Source: Onychomys torridus
Lineage: Eukaryota > Chordata > Mammalia > Rodentia > Cricetidae
Direction of reading: 5' to 3'
DNA length: 64,000 nt
Assembly: GCF_903995425.1 (NCBI RefSeq)
Contig: NC_050466.1
Coordinates: 89,624,760 to 89,688,759 of the forward strand
The translations under genes were made by a program, and so were the position numbers. Of the stretch, positions 1 to 11,998 are shown in pieces (the first letter of the stretch is position 1; each line of letters starts with the position of its first letter). The notes beneath the pieces are model-generated. The model searched no databases. It saw nothing but the letters and a program-made list of their open reading frames with translations, and was not told where the DNA came from.

Positions 1-496
1 TCACACCAAAATTAAAGGAAACATTCATTTAAGAGGGTATAACAACTCTAGATATTTGTGCACCAACACAGTTAAAAATCAGGTATTTTTAATACACCCT
101 AATACAGTGATAGCTAGTGTTCTCAATACTCCACTCTAGACAATAGACAGATGACCTAGACAAAAATTAAACATGGAAACACTGGAGTTAAATAACGTCA
201 TAAATCAAATGACATTCCATGCAAACACTAAAGAATATACTTTCTTTTTAGCAATTCATGGAACTTTCTCCAAAATTGACCATATATTAGAGGAAAAAAG
301 CAACTCTCAACAGATATAAAAATATTGCAATAACACCTTGCATCCTATCCAGGTATCAACAATAGAAACAACAAAAAGCATACAGACTCATTGAAGCAGA
401 AGAACTCACTACCGGATGAAATCTGGGTCAAGACAGAAATCAAGAAGTAGATTAAACACTTTTTAGAACTGAATGAAAATGAAAGTAGAACACACC

Positions 497-911
497 TGTC
501 CTAGTTAGGGTTACAAATGCTGTGATGAAACATAACCAAAATAACTTGGGGAGGAAAGTGTTTACTCAGATACACTTCCAAATTGTAGCCTACTATCAAA
601 GGAAGTCAGGACAGGAACTCAAACGGGGCAGGATCCTAGAGGCAGGAGCTGACACAGAGGCCATGGAGGGGTGCTGCTTACTGGCTTGCTGCCCATGATT
701 TGCTCATCCTGCTTTCTTATAGAACCCAGGACCACTAGCCCAGGGATGGCACCACCCATCATAGGTTGGGCCCTCCTCCATTGATCCTTAATTAAGAAAA
801 TGCTCTGCAGGCTTTCTACAGCCTGATCTCATGGAGACATTTTCTCACTTGAGGCTCCTTCTTCCTCGATAACTCCAGCTTGTGTCAAGTTTACATAAAA
901 CCAGCCAGTAC
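497..911 (-). mobile_element. Rodent LTR-like repeat (family also at 36140-36556), inserted in the old L1
   Basis: Read on the minus strand it starts with 'actggctggttttatgtaaa' and ends near 'aaccctaactaggaca', with 'ctataagaaagcaggatgag' (TATA-like) inside. It interrupts ORF2: L1 sequence before 497 and after 911 is contiguous in the consensus. The ends resemble MaLR LTRs; I cannot give a family name. Confidence 0.75.
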
Positions 912-1345
912 AATACCCAAACCTATGGAAAACAATGAAGGCAGTTTTAAGAGGCAGGTTCATAGCACTAAGTGCCTACATTAAAAAAAAAACATGGAGA
1001 TCTCATATTAATAACTTAATGCCACACTTGAAAGCTCTAGAAAAACAAGAAGAAATAATATACCGAAAAAAGAGTAGATGGGAAGAAATACTCAAACTTG
1101 GAGCTGAAATCAATGAAATAGAACTAACAATACAAAAGCAAGAAAAAGAATCAGTGAAATGAAGAGCTGGTTCTTTGAAAAATCAACACAATTGACAAAC
1201 CCTTAGCGAAGTTAACCAAAAGTAAAGAAAGAAGATCCAAATTAATAAAATTAGAGCTGGAGATTTTACAATAGACACCAAGAAAATTCAGAGAACCATA
1301 AGGACATGCTTTAAAGAAAATCTACAATTCACCAAACTGGAAAAT

Positions 1346-1706
1346 CTTTAATAAAAGAAAAGATGAATTTCTTTTTGTTGCTTTTCTTCTTCCTTCCTTC
1401 CTTCCTTCCTTCCTTCCTTCCTTCCTTCCTTCCTTCCTCCCTCCCTCCCTCCCTCCCTCCTCCCTCCCTCCCTCCCTCCCTCCCTCCTTCCTTCCTTCCT
1501 TCCTTCCTTCCTTCCTCCCTCCCTCCTTCCTCCTTCCTTCCTTCCTTCTTTCCTTCCTTCCTTTCTTTCTTTTTCTTTTTTCTTTTTCTTAGACGGGTTT
1601 CTCTGTGTAACAGCCCTGGCTGTCCTGAAACTCACTTTGTGGATTAGGCTGACCTTGAACTCACAGAGGTCTGTTTACCTCTGCCTCCCAAGTGTTGCTA
1701 TTAAAT
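1346..1706 (-). mobile_element. B1 SINE, 5'-truncated, with expanded CCTT/CCCT tail
   Basis: 1590-1700 reads as antisense B1 ('gggtttctctgtgtaacag', 'ctgaccttgaactcacagag', 'ctctgcctcccaagtg'). The A-tail side (1346-1590) has grown into a long pyrimidine tract. L1 ORF2 flanks both sides. Confidence 0.85.
1385..1580. repeat. (CCTT)n/(CCCT)n pyrimidine tract, about 195 bp
   Basis: Almost pure pyrimidine on the plus strand with blocks of cctt, ccct and tttc. Open frames across it on both strands (rich in Ser/Pro/Leu or Gly/Arg/Lys) are artefacts of the repeat. Confidence 0.95.
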
Positions 1707-2277
1707 GAAGAGGCATTTCTAGTTCTTTTTACAAAGCCACTATTACTCTGATACCCAAACCACACAAAGACCCCTCAACAAAAATTACAAATCAATTTCC
1801 CTCTATGAGCATAGACTCAAAATTTCTTAATAAATACTTGCAATCTCAATCCAAGAACATATGAAATAGATTATTCACCATGATCAAGTTGGCTTTGTCT
1901 CAAAGACATAGGGAGTTTTCAACACATGTAAATCAATAAACATAATTCACCATATAAACTGACTGACAGACAAAAACCACATGATTAGAAGCAGAAAAGG
2001 CTTTTGACAAAATCCAACATCTCTTTATGATAAAAATCCTAAAGAGACTAAGGTATAAGGGACATACTTCAGTATAATAAAGTCAATGGTAAGCCCATAG
2101 CCAACATCAACCTATATGGAGAGAAATTCAAAACATTCCCACTAACATCAGGAACAAGACAAGGCTGCCCACTCTCCCAATACTTATTCAATATAGTACT
2201 GGAAGTCCGAGCTAGAGCAATAAGACAACTGCAGGAGATCGAGGAGATACAAATAAGAAAGGAAGAAGTTAAAGTAT

Positions 2278-2368
2278 ATTAAAAAAATTATATATTCATT
2301 TATTGTTACTACTATTTTTACATCCCAACCACAGTTTCCCTTCCCGCCTCTCCTCCCAGTCCACCCCC
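2278..2368 (-). mobile_element. 91-bp L1 3' tip with 12-bp target duplication
   Basis: The insert reads as antisense L1 3' end ('tttacatcccaaccacagtt', 'ctcctcccagtccaccccc'). Perfect duplication 'aagttaaagtat' lies at 2266-2277 and 2369-2380. It is an extremely 5'-truncated insertion inside older L1 ORF2. Confidence 0.85.
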
Positions 2369-3305
2369 AAGTTAAAGTATCTTTATTTTCAGATGATATG
2401 ATAGTATACATAAGTGACTTCAAAAATCCCACCAGGAAACTTCTACATCTGATAAATACTTTCATCAAAGTAGCTGGATACAAAAAAAATCAGTATCCTT
2501 CCTGTATACAAATGACCGATTGAAAAAGAAATCAGGGAATCAGTACCTTTCATAATAGTCTCAAAAATATTTTGGGATAACTCTAAGGAAGCAAGTGAAA
2601 GACCTGAATATAAAAACTTTAAGACACTGAAAAAGAAAGAAATTGAAAAAGACACCAGAAGATGGAAAGATCTCCCATGCTCATGGCTTAGTAGGAGGAA
2701 TATTGTGAGAAAGGAAATCCTACCAAAAGCAGTAACAGAATCAATGCAATCCCAGCACAATTCCAACACAATCCATCATGGAGATTGAAAAAAAAATTAA
2801 CTTCATATGGGAACAAAATAAACCCCCCGATGCTAAAACAATCCTGGAGGTATCACCATCCCAGATTTCAAGTTGTTTTAAAAAAGGCATAGTAATCAAA
2901 ACATCATGGTGTTGACATAAAACCAGATATGTTGATCAATGGCACAGAATTGAAGATCCAGACATAATTCCACCCAGCAATAGACACCCAAGTTTTGAAA
3001 AAGAAGCTGAAAATACACACTGGAGAAAAGACAAGCATTTTCAACAAATGGTGCTGGTTAAACTGGATGGCTGCATGTGGAAGAATGAAAGTAGATCCAT
3101 ATCTATCACCCTGCATAAAACTCAAGTCCAAACAGATCAAGGACTTCAATATAAGACCAGATACCCTGAGTCTGATAGAAAAGAATATAGGGAATAGGCT
3201 TGAACTCATTGATACAGGAAAGGCCATTCTGAACTGGACCCAGTAGCACAGGTATTAAGACCAACAATAGAGAAACAGGACTTTGTTCTAAGCAGGGTCA
3301 TTAGC

Positions 3306-3609
3306 TATTGATGAAATTATTAAGGCCACTCCACGTAGTTAAAAGGGAGGTTTATTTTGTGGGGTAACTTAAAAATGAAGGGGTAGGTTGCAGGGTCTGG
3401 CAAAGGTATAGCATAGTCCGGCGGTGTTCTCTGGAGAACTCTGTTCAGTCTACCTCCAGCGTCCAGGGTCCCGGAACCAAGCGAGAGCCCTCCTCCTGAT
3501 CCTTGGTCTTCCACTTCCTCCTCTGCCCTGCCTTGTGGGTGTGACCATTACCGAAGCCTCAATGGGGGTTGGAACTTCCAGGCCAATGCTGGGATGGTTA
3601 TCCACTACA
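3306..3609 (-). mobile_element. Solo LTR, class II-like, 6-bp target duplication 'attagc'
   Basis: Minus strand starts TGTAGTGGATAACCATCC and carries 'caaaataaacc' (polyadenylation signal) near its 3' end. Duplication 'attagc' is at 3300-3305 and 3610-3615. The 3' terminal CA appears mutated (plus strand starts 'tattg'). Confidence 0.8.
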
Positions 3610-3617
3610 ATTAGCTG

Positions 3618-3746
3618 CTGCTTCTTCTTCTTCTTCTTCTTCTTCTTCTTCTTCTTCTTCTTCTTCTTCTTCTTCTTCTTCTTCTCCTCCTCCTCCTCCT
3701 CCTCCTCCTCCTCCTCCTCCTCCTCCTCCTCCTCCTCTTCTTCTTT
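3618..3746. repeat. (TTC)n(TCC)n trinucleotide repeat
   Basis: About 65 bp of TTC followed by about 55 bp of TCC and a few TTC again; pure pyrimidine on the plus strand. It abuts the T-rich tail of the antisense B1. Confidence 0.97.
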
Positions 3747-3921
3747 TTTTATTTATTATTTTTATTTTTTTTTGGTTTTTCGAGACAGGGTTCCTCTGTG
3801 TAGCTTTGCACCTTTTCTGGAACTCACTCTGTAGCATAGGTTGGCCTTGAACTCACAGAGATCCACCTGGCTCTGCCTCCAGAGTGCTGGGATTAAAGGC
3901 GTGCGCCACCACCGCCCGGCC
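3747..3921 (-). mobile_element. B1 SINE (cricetid type)
   Basis: Near full-length antisense B1 from the T-rich tail through 'cgagacagggttcctctgtg' and 'gtagctttgcacctt' to 'gcgccaccaccgcccggcc'. The young L1 starts immediately after it. Confidence 0.95.
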
Positions 3922-6162
3922 GAATACTCAACTTCATATGGAAAAACAAAAAACCCAGGATAGCCAAAAGAATCCTGTACAATAAAACAACCTCTGGAGG
4001 CATCACAATCCCTGACCTCAAGTTCTGCTATAGAGCTACAGTAATAAAAACAGCTTGGTACTGGCATAAAAACCAACATGTGGACCAATGGAATCGAATT
4101 GAAGACCATGACATTAACCTGCACACCTATGAACATATAATTTTTGAACAAAGAAGCCAAAACTGTACAATGGAAAAAAGAAAGCATCTTCAACAAATGG
4201 TGCTGGCATAACTGGATGTCAATGTGTAGAAGGCTGCAAATAGATCCATATCTGTCACCATGCACAAAACTTAAGTCCAAGTGGATCAAAGACCTCAACA
4301 TAAATCCAGTTTATCTGAACCTGACAGAAGAGAAAGTAGGAAGTAGTCTTGAATGCATTGGCACCAGAGATCACTCTCTAAATATAATACCAGTAGCACA
4401 GACACTGAGAGAAACAATCAAGCAATGGGACCTGCTGAAACTGAGAAGCTTTTGTAGAGTAAAGGACACAGTCAACAAGACAAAACGACAGCCTACAGAA
4501 TGGGAAAAGGTCTTCACCAACCCCACATCTGACAGAGGGCTGATATCCAGAATATATAAAGAACTCAAGAAATTAGACATCAAAATGCCCAACAGTCCAA
4601 TTGAGAAATGGGCTATAGAACTAAACAGAGAATTCTCAACAGAGGAAGTTCAAAAGGCTGAAAGACATTTAAGGAATTGTTCAACATCCTTAATTATCTG
4701 GGAAATGCAAATCAAAATGATTCTGAGATACCACCTTACACCTGTCAGAATGGCTAAGATCAAAAACACAGAAGACAGTTTATGCTGGAGAGGATGTGGA
4801 GCAAGGGGAACTCTCCTCCACTGCTGGTGGGAATGCAAGCTTGTACAGCCACTTTGGAAATCAATATGGGGCTTCCTTAGAAAATTGGGAATCCATCTCC
4901 CCCAAGACCCAGCTGTAGCACTCTTGGGCATATACCCAAGGAATGCTCAGTAATACCACAAGGGCATTTGCTCAGCTATGATCATATCAGCATTGTTTGT
5001 AATAGCCAGAACCTGGAAACAACCTAGATGCCCTTCAACTGAAGAATAGATAAAGAAAATATGGTACATGTACACAATGGAGTACTGCTCAGCAGAGAAA
5101 AGCAATGACATCATGAGGTTTGCAGGCAAATGGATGGATCTAGAAAAAAATCATCCTGAGTGAGGTAACCCAGACTCAGAAGGACAAACATGGTATGTAC
5201 TCACTTATAGGAGGATACTAGATGTAAAACAAAGATGACTAGACTGTTACACAACTCCAGGGAGGCTACCTAGAAAATGGGACCCTAGGAAAGACACAGG
5301 GATCGCCCAATGACAGAGAAATGGATGAGATCTACATGAACAACCTGGATGACAGTGGGAGTAATGAAGGGCAAGTTTTGAGGGAAAGAAAGCTTAGGGG
5401 AGCAGGAGATCCCAGCTGGATCAAGAACAGAAAGGGAGAACAAGGAATACAGGACCATGATAAATGAAGACCACATGAGAACAGGAAGAAGCAAAGTGCT
5501 AAAGAGGTCCCCAGAAATCCACAATGATACATCCACTGTAGACTGCTGGCAGTGGTCGAGAGAAAGCCTGATCTGTTCTAGTCTGGTGATCAGATGGCCA
5601 AACACCCTAACGGTCATGCTGGAACTCTCATCTAATAACTGATAGAAGTGGATGCAGAGATCCTAGGCCAGGCCCCAGGTGGAGCTCCAGGAATCCAATT
5701 GTTGAGAAGGAGGGACTGTAGTATGAATTGTTGAGACCAAGATTGGAAAAGCACAGGGACAAATAGCCAAACTAATGGAAGCACATGAATTATGAACCAA
5801 CGGCTGTGGAGCCCCCAGCTGGATCAGGCCCTCTGGATAAGTGAGAGAATTGAATAGCTTGATCTGTTTGGGAGGCACCCAGTCTGTGGGACCCGGACCT
5901 GTCCTTTATGCATGAGCTGGCCGTTTGGAACCTTGGGCTTACACAGGGACACTCAGCCTGGAAGGAGGGGACTGGACCTGCCTGTACTGAATTCACCAGG
6001 TTGAGCTGAATCCCCAGGGGAGTCTTGGCCCTGGAGGAGATGGGAATGGAGGGGAGGGGATGGGGGAAGGTGAGGTTGGGTGCAGGAGGGGGAGAACAGG
6101 GAAACCCATGGCTGATATGTAAAATTAAAACACAAATATAATTAAAAAAAAGTTAAAAAAAA
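3922..6162 (+). mobile_element. Younger cricetid L1, 5'-truncated (ORF2 C-terminus and complete 3' UTR)
   Basis: Starts in late ORF2 ('acttcatatggaaaaacaaa') and ends with the lineage-typical 'aaaattaaaacacaaatata' and an A-rich tail at 6141-6162. Imperfect 13-bp duplication 'agaaac[a/g]ggactt' lies at 3271-3283 and 6163-6175, which places the whole block 3284-6162 in the older L1. Confidence 0.9.
4144..4953 (+). pseudogene. L1 ORF2 C-terminal fragment (269 codons), stopped early
   Basis: Longest open frame in the window. It covers the C-terminal ORF2 region, including the cysteine-rich segment (CWRGCGARGTLLHCWWECK). The frame ends at TAA at 4951 where related copies have a Ser codon; ORF2 homology continues in the same frame to about 5205. 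The start is a fortuitous Met inside ORF2. Not a host gene. Confidence 0.85.
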
Positions 6163-8254
6163 AGAAACGGGACTTCATGAAGCTAAAAAGTTTCTGTACA
6201 GCAAAAGACATCATCATTCTAGCAACTAGAAGCCTACAGAATGGGGAAAACTTTATCAATTATATAACTGATAAAGAGTTAGTATCTAGAAAAAATGAGC
6301 ATCAAGAAAACAAATCACCCAATTTAAAAGTGTGGTATAGAACTAAACAGAGATCTCAAAAGGCAAAATACAAATGACTGAGAAATACTTTAAAAATGTT
6401 CAACATCCTTAGTTATCAGGGAGATGCAACTTAAAGCTACTTTGAGATTTCATTTCACCCCAGCCAGAATGGCCAAGATCAATAAAATAAATGACAGCAA
6501 TGCTGGTGAGGACGTGACAAAAAGGGAACACTTATTCATTGCTGGTGGGAGTACAAGTTTGTACAGTCACATGGAAAGCAGTGCAGATGTTCCCCCAAAA
6601 GCTGGAAGCCAATTTATCAGAAGATCCAGCTATATATACCACTCTTGGGCAATATCACAAAACTCTACATCTGACTACAGAGACACTTGCTTGTCCATGT
6701 TCACTGCTGATCTATTCATAACAGCCAGAAATTGAAAACAGCTTAGACACCCATGAAGTAATAAATGGATAATGATAATGTGGTATGTTTATACAAGGGA
6801 ATACCATTTACCTGTTAAGAAAAATGAAATTTGCAGATAAATGGATGGAGTTGGAAACAATTACCCTCAGTGACATAACCAAGATCACAAAAGACAAATA
6901 TCACATGTCTTCTCCTTTATGTGGATGTTAGCTTTTAAGCTTTGGAGATGTGTGTTTCATTTAGAATATCCAGAGGTCAGGTATCTAGTAAGGCATCAGA
7001 GGAGAGGAGGGAATCCTCTAAGAGAAGGAAAAGAGAATATAGCGCTATAAAGAGATAAAGCATAAACTAAAAGTATTAAATGAGGAGGGGGATGGGAAGG
7101 CAGCGTAAAGGAGGAAATCTGGGGAGGGACAACTAACACTAAAGGTCTTTTTGAAAAGCCATAAGGAAACCCACTACTATAGAAGCTTCCTAAAATATAT
7201 ACATATATGAAAAGAATTTAAATGGAGTCATCATATAATGAGGTAGACAAGGCCCCAACTAGACATCTTATGCCACTAATTAAAACTTCTAGTGCTAGGA
7301 ATGGGTTATATGCTGTTGAGTCATTGGCCAAAGAGGTTTTATAGACATCTACAAACATCACAGGCTATTGCCAAGGCTACTTGTTACTTCTCCACAACCT
7401 GATGGTTAGGTCCTATTGCTGAAGACATCATTTACTTGTATTATTGAACATAAGAGAAATCAAACTGGTGCCCAATTAGAAGCTTCACTCCTACTGACTA
7501 GCATTCATATGCTGGAAGGTGTTCTGCATGCTACTGAAGGAGGGAAGTCATTATCAGTATCATCCATGTACAAACCCTGTGACCTACAACACCGACCTGC
7601 CCACAACATATACTGCTGCAATAGTAGCACAAATGTTGTGGGAGTAGCCAACTACTTTTGGATTGGATTTAAGGCCCACTCCATGAGACAGAATCCATAC
7701 GTCACATTAAAGTGGCCAACAACCTGAGGCTATATAGTTGAAGGGTCCTAGGGGAGAACTTACTATTATTCTGCTAAAGAAACAGGAATATGTACAATGA
7801 CTCCTAATGACATATGGCCATACCCATAGATCAGTGCTTCACTCAACTCTCAGCAGAGAAACCTCTTCTTGCAGATGGTAATTAACATGGAGACCCACAG
7901 GAGAGGAGGTGGAAAGACTGTAGGAACCAGAGGCAGTGAATGACTCTAAGGAAACAGCTTCTTCTAGACACAACTTGACTGGTACACATAAATGCTCATA
8001 GGGACTGTGACAGCATGCATAGGACCCACACAGGCCCAAACTAGAAAAAGTTCTAGCACTGAGAAGGGGAGGTGGACACAAGTCCCACCTCAACCAAGAT
8101 GATATTTGTGCTTGATACGTGCTAGGACACCACCTTTCCAGCTTACCCTGTATGTGCTAGAAGAAACAACGTTCCTTTCTTTTACCAAGACAGCTAAAGT
8201 TCTTTACCCAACGAACTACCTTTTTGGGGAGTTTGCTTCTCAGTGTGTGATGTG

Positions 8255-8475
8255 GGGCTGATGAGATGGTTCAGGAGGTAAAGGCATTTACCTGTAGCCA
8301 AGCCTGACAACATGAGTGTCATCCCTGGGTCCCACATGGTGGAAGGAGAGAAATGATTCCTGTAAGTAATCTCTGACTTCTACACATAGCATGGCCCATC
8401 CACACGATGGCACACATATGCTGTGGCTCATGCATCCCCCAACAATCAATACTAAAAGTGTAATACAAAGTTTGT
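8255..8475 (+). mobile_element. B3 SINE
   Basis: 'ggggctgatgagatggttca' box A-like start, 'ccctgggtcccacatggtgg' and 'cctgtaagtaatctctgact' follow the B3 order. Confidence 0.85.
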
Positions 8476-9234
8476 AAAAAAGAGCTCTCATGGCTACACA
8501 GTGGGCACCAGTGACTGACTTTGATGCCAGCTGTGAAGATTGGGGTTACATTTTAATAGGAAGCTTTTCTTCACCACTATCTATATGTCTGGATAGTCTT
8601 AAAAATTAACTAGCAAACATCCCTTCCATGAGGTGGAAGAAATATATGTATTTCTATTTTTCCTGGCAAGTACAGCTAAATTCCTAAGAAGACTCTGAAG
8701 TTTGGAAAGAGGACAACTAGCTAGGGACCTTGGAACCAAGGATCGGCTTAGTTGTGGGTCCCCTGGGGTTTCTTTTGTTTTATATATCCCCAGACTTGAT
8801 ACTAGACACCAAAATCATGCAGACAAAAAGCCCCAAGAACAGTATATTCTTTCTAGTGAAGCGTCCCACAGTGACAAAGAGTCCTCTACCTCAAGTGTCA
8901 ATGGAGACCAAGCAGAAAAAAATGTTTTATGTTTAGGGCTGTGTGCACGTGCGTGTGTGAGTGAGTGAGTGCTGGTGCCAGGCTTTTATTTGGAAGTACC
9001 AGGGTCAAGTTTCCTCCCCTGCACAGTGGTGTTAGAGAAAGCCAGCTAAAACAGAAGGCTAAATGAGATGCACGGTCTCAAGATGACATAAAACTGTCAA
9101 GATTTCAGTAAAAAATTATTCACTAAACTAAAAACTCAGAATCTCTTACACTGAACAACAAAAAAAGACCACTTGTTATTTCTGAGATGACCAAAATGTC
9201 ATAGTATCTGCTAATGAATTTTTCTATGGCTTGA
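8476..9234. other. Tex11 intron, no recognised element
   Basis: Looks single-copy. A short GT/GA-rich run lies near 8941-8970. No splice-bounded coding segment was found on either strand. Confidence 0.5.
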
Positions 9235-9500
9235 AAAAATAGTGGTAAAATACAGCACACAATTTACTATCTTAACACTTTTGAGTGTACAGTTCACATT
9301 TACTTTGCTGTGCTACTATTGTACTACCTACCCACCTACAGAACTGCTTTAATCTTAAAAAAACTCAAATTCTATGGACTCTGTCCCTAGCCACCACCAC
9401 TCTATTTTTCATATTTATCAATTTTACCACTATTGGTACTTCACATAAGTGGAGTCATACAAGATTTATCCTGTTATGACATATAACAACTTGATGAATC
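9235..9500 (-). mobile_element. Ancient L1M 3' UTR fragment
   Basis: Antisense motifs 'gtgtacagttcacatttac', 'ctagccaccaccactctatt' and 'cacataagtggagtcataca' are typical of old mammalian L1M 3' ends. Confidence 0.7.
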
Positions 9501-9787
9501 TCCAGAAAATTATGATGAGTTGAAAAAGCCAATTTCAGAAGGTTATATATTGTGCTATTCTAAAGATATATATAAATATATGATTTCATTTAGATAACAT
9601 TCTTGGAATGACAAAGTTATAAAAATTGGCAATATGTTAGTAGCTGGCTATTTTTAAATCTGGGACTGAGAGAGAAGTGGGAGGCATAAAAGGGCAACAA
9701 AAAGGATCTCTGTGCTGATGGAGATGTTCGCTGTGGTGCTTGAAATAATGCCAACATTTTGGTTGTGATTTTGTTTCTTCTTTTTCA

Positions 9788-9940
9788 GTTTTTTTTTTTT
9801 TTTTTGTGGCAGGGATTTATGTAGCACAGGCTGGATTCAAACTCTCTACATAGTAGAAGCTGGCCTTCAACTCCTAACTTTCATGCTCCATGTCCTGTGT
9901 GCTCGGATTAGGACTGTGTGTCACCATGACATTGTTTTAT
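9788..9940 (-). mobile_element. Old B1 SINE
   Basis: T17 tail, then 'tagcacaggctggattcaaa', 'gctggccttcaactcctaac' and 'tgtgtgtcaccatgacatt'. Diverged. Confidence 0.75.
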
Positions 9941-10231
9941 AAGGTATTAATTATCATTGGTGAAAGATGGGAAGGAGTACACAAGATTGCGATGTTATTT
10001 TTCTTAAGTATAATTACTTCAAAATAAAAATTTTGTTAAGAACAACCCAATTCTTTAAAAAGACTCCAGAATATGAACCTATTATTAGAGTATACAGGAC
10101 TGCTTACTTAGCATGCGGTCCCCTCCCAACTGAGCCATTAGCTCTGAATAGATGCCCAAGCTTCTCATTTGACCTGAGATTTCCTAGCAAAAACTGGTAG
10201 AGACATATGTTCTCATAGAATGAGTCCAGTA

Positions 10232-10795
10232 ATTAAGGGGCAATTGACTGAATGTGTATATAATCACCCAGATCACCTGTTAAAGTCCTAACCTTTCAAG
10301 TGCCAATATGAAGAGTTTGGGCCATCAGGAAGTGGTTAGATAATCATGGCAGTCCTCAGAGACAGAGTTAGTGCAAGTATAAAAGATCCTAGGGGAATCC
10401 CTTGTCCTTTTGGCCACCTGAGATTACAGCAAGAAATGATCTCATCTATGAGGGAACAGGCTCTTACCAGAGACTGTACTTGGCCCTTAATCTCAGGGCC
10501 TTCTTAGCCCCTAAGGCTGCAGAAAGTAAATTTCTATTTAAAAACATGTCTTTATTATTAGTGAACATGTGTGTGCACGTATGCGCATTGAGGAGGAGCA
10601 CACATTCTGCACAGTAAGCATAGGAAGTTCAAGGACAACATTCAGAAATCGGCTCTCTTTTATCACAGGTTCTCAGGAGTAAACTCAGGTCATCACATGT
10701 GACAAGAACTTTCAGTCACTGAGCCATCTTTCCAGCCTAAATTATAAGGCACTCAGTCTATAATATTTTGTTCTAACAGTCCAAACTAAGACATA
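10232..10795 (+). mobile_element. MaLR LTR (MLT1/MST-like), split by a B3
   Basis: Shows 'agtataaaagatccta', 'agattacagcaagaaatgat', 'gcagaaagtaaatttctatt' and, after the B3, 'gcactcagtctataatattt' and 'tccaaactaagaca'. The order follows old MaLR LTRs. Confidence 0.7.
10545..10738 (-). mobile_element. B3 SINE inside MaLR LTR
   Basis: Antisense B3 ending 'ttctcaggagtaaactcagg' and 'cactgagccatctttccagc'. Confidence 0.8.
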
Positions 10796-11744
10796 AGGTC
10801 AGAAGACCTGGGTTCTAGTTCTGATTCCCATTTGTCAACCACAAATGATTTTAACTAAATTAGTACCCTGATTTTTTGAATTTTAAAAATGTCTTCAAAA
10901 ATTGTAAACCCAAGATAAATAATAGTGACACTGGCTATGCAGTTACTGTGTGGGAGTCATATGAGATAATAGATGTAAAAATAAAACGTGAATGCAAAGT
11001 GTAAAGCATGATATATTGGGCAGAAGATTTATATTTGTAGAACAGGCATTTCGTCAATGTGTGGAGGTAGCTGATAAAAGTTATTGGCTTCATAAATAAT
11101 GAAACATGATAAATGGAGACTTTTCTCCCAAGCATTTGAAACAAAGCAGATACATAGCATATTCAATCAAAAAGAAAAAAAAGCAATATATACAAGATAA
11201 AGAGCTAATAGAATCACTAAATTATTCTCTGTATAAAAAGCTAAGCATATGGTCATGTTGCAGGGTATGGGCAAGAATGGACCAGAAACTCATCAGAAAA
11301 GTGGAAAACACCAGGCTCCCTATGAGATGAACTGCACTACAATGGAATAAACCAAGTTCCTCAGAGAGACTATGCAGATTGATAAATAGTCAATGTGGAG
11401 TTAGAGTAAGTCTAATTTTTAATTTGTATATAGAAAACATAGTTGAAGGTCTAGATAAAGCTCCTGGCTTAGAAGTGGGTATGTTTCCTCTTCCTAGAGG
11501 GTTGCAAAAGAAAAGAAATCCAAATTGTTCAGTGCTGAAGTTTTTTTAATATTTAATATTTAAATTCATATAGGTCAGAATTCAAGGACGCCAGGAGAAT
11601 TCTAGGTTTCTTTAGTCACCGACAGTTCACACTAGGTTACATTGTGATTTGCAGGTACTGGTACATAAAGGCCTTTGAGGGTCTTCTATGCCATCACATT
11701 ACCAATATTTCATCTTTTTATTTTAAGCCTAAAGTTTTTCAATG
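10796..11744. other. Tex11 intron, no recognised element
   Basis: AT-rich, apparently single-copy. No exon-like segment with splice sites seen. Confidence 0.5.
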
Positions 11745-11998
11745 AAATTAGATTTTCTTTTTACTTTTCCTTTATTCTTCTCTCATATAATACATCCCAA
11801 CCACAGCCTCCCCTCCTCCCAGACCCCACCTTCCCTCTCCCCAGATCTATTGCTCCTCTGTTTCCCTTCAGAAAAGAGCAGGACTCCCAGGAATAGCCAA
11901 CAAGCACAGCCTAACAAGATGCAATAAGACCAGGCACAAACCCTCACATCAGGGCTGGGTGAGGCAACTCAGTAGGAGGAAAAGGGTCCCATGACAGG
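11745..11998 (-). mobile_element. L1 (Lx-like) 3' UTR fragment
   Basis: 'acatcccaaccacagcctcc', 'cccttcagaaaagagcagga' and 'cagtaggaggaaaagggtcc' are the antisense of rodent Lx 3' ends. Confidence 0.8.

Larger units (their letters stand above)
1..8100 (+). mobile_element. Old L1 (Lx-like), ORF2 plus long 3' UTR, split into five pieces by later insertions
   Basis: Pieces are 1-496 (endonuclease region), 912-1345, 1707-2277, 2369-3283 (reverse transcriptase to C-terminal region) and 6163-about 8100 (ORF2 end and 3' UTR). Recognisable ORF2 blocks run in order, for example 'caaggctgcccactctc' before the RT active-site region and 'agatgatatgatagta' after it. All frames are broken. The 5' end is outside the window. 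The 3' UTR from 7080 to 8100 resembles old rodent L1 tails, and its exact end is unclear. Confidence 0.85.

Noticed and set aside
1348..1647. Open frames on both strands, about 95 codons
   Set aside because: Low-complexity translation of the pyrimidine tract (Ser/Pro/Leu or Gly/Arg/Lys only).
3424..3850. Frames of 79-136 codons with poly-Ser, poly-Phe or poly-Glu
   Set aside because: Products of the TTC/TCC repeat.
4144..4953. 269-codon frame as a host gene
   Set aside because: It is L1 ORF2 C-terminus, 5'-truncated, with an early stop.
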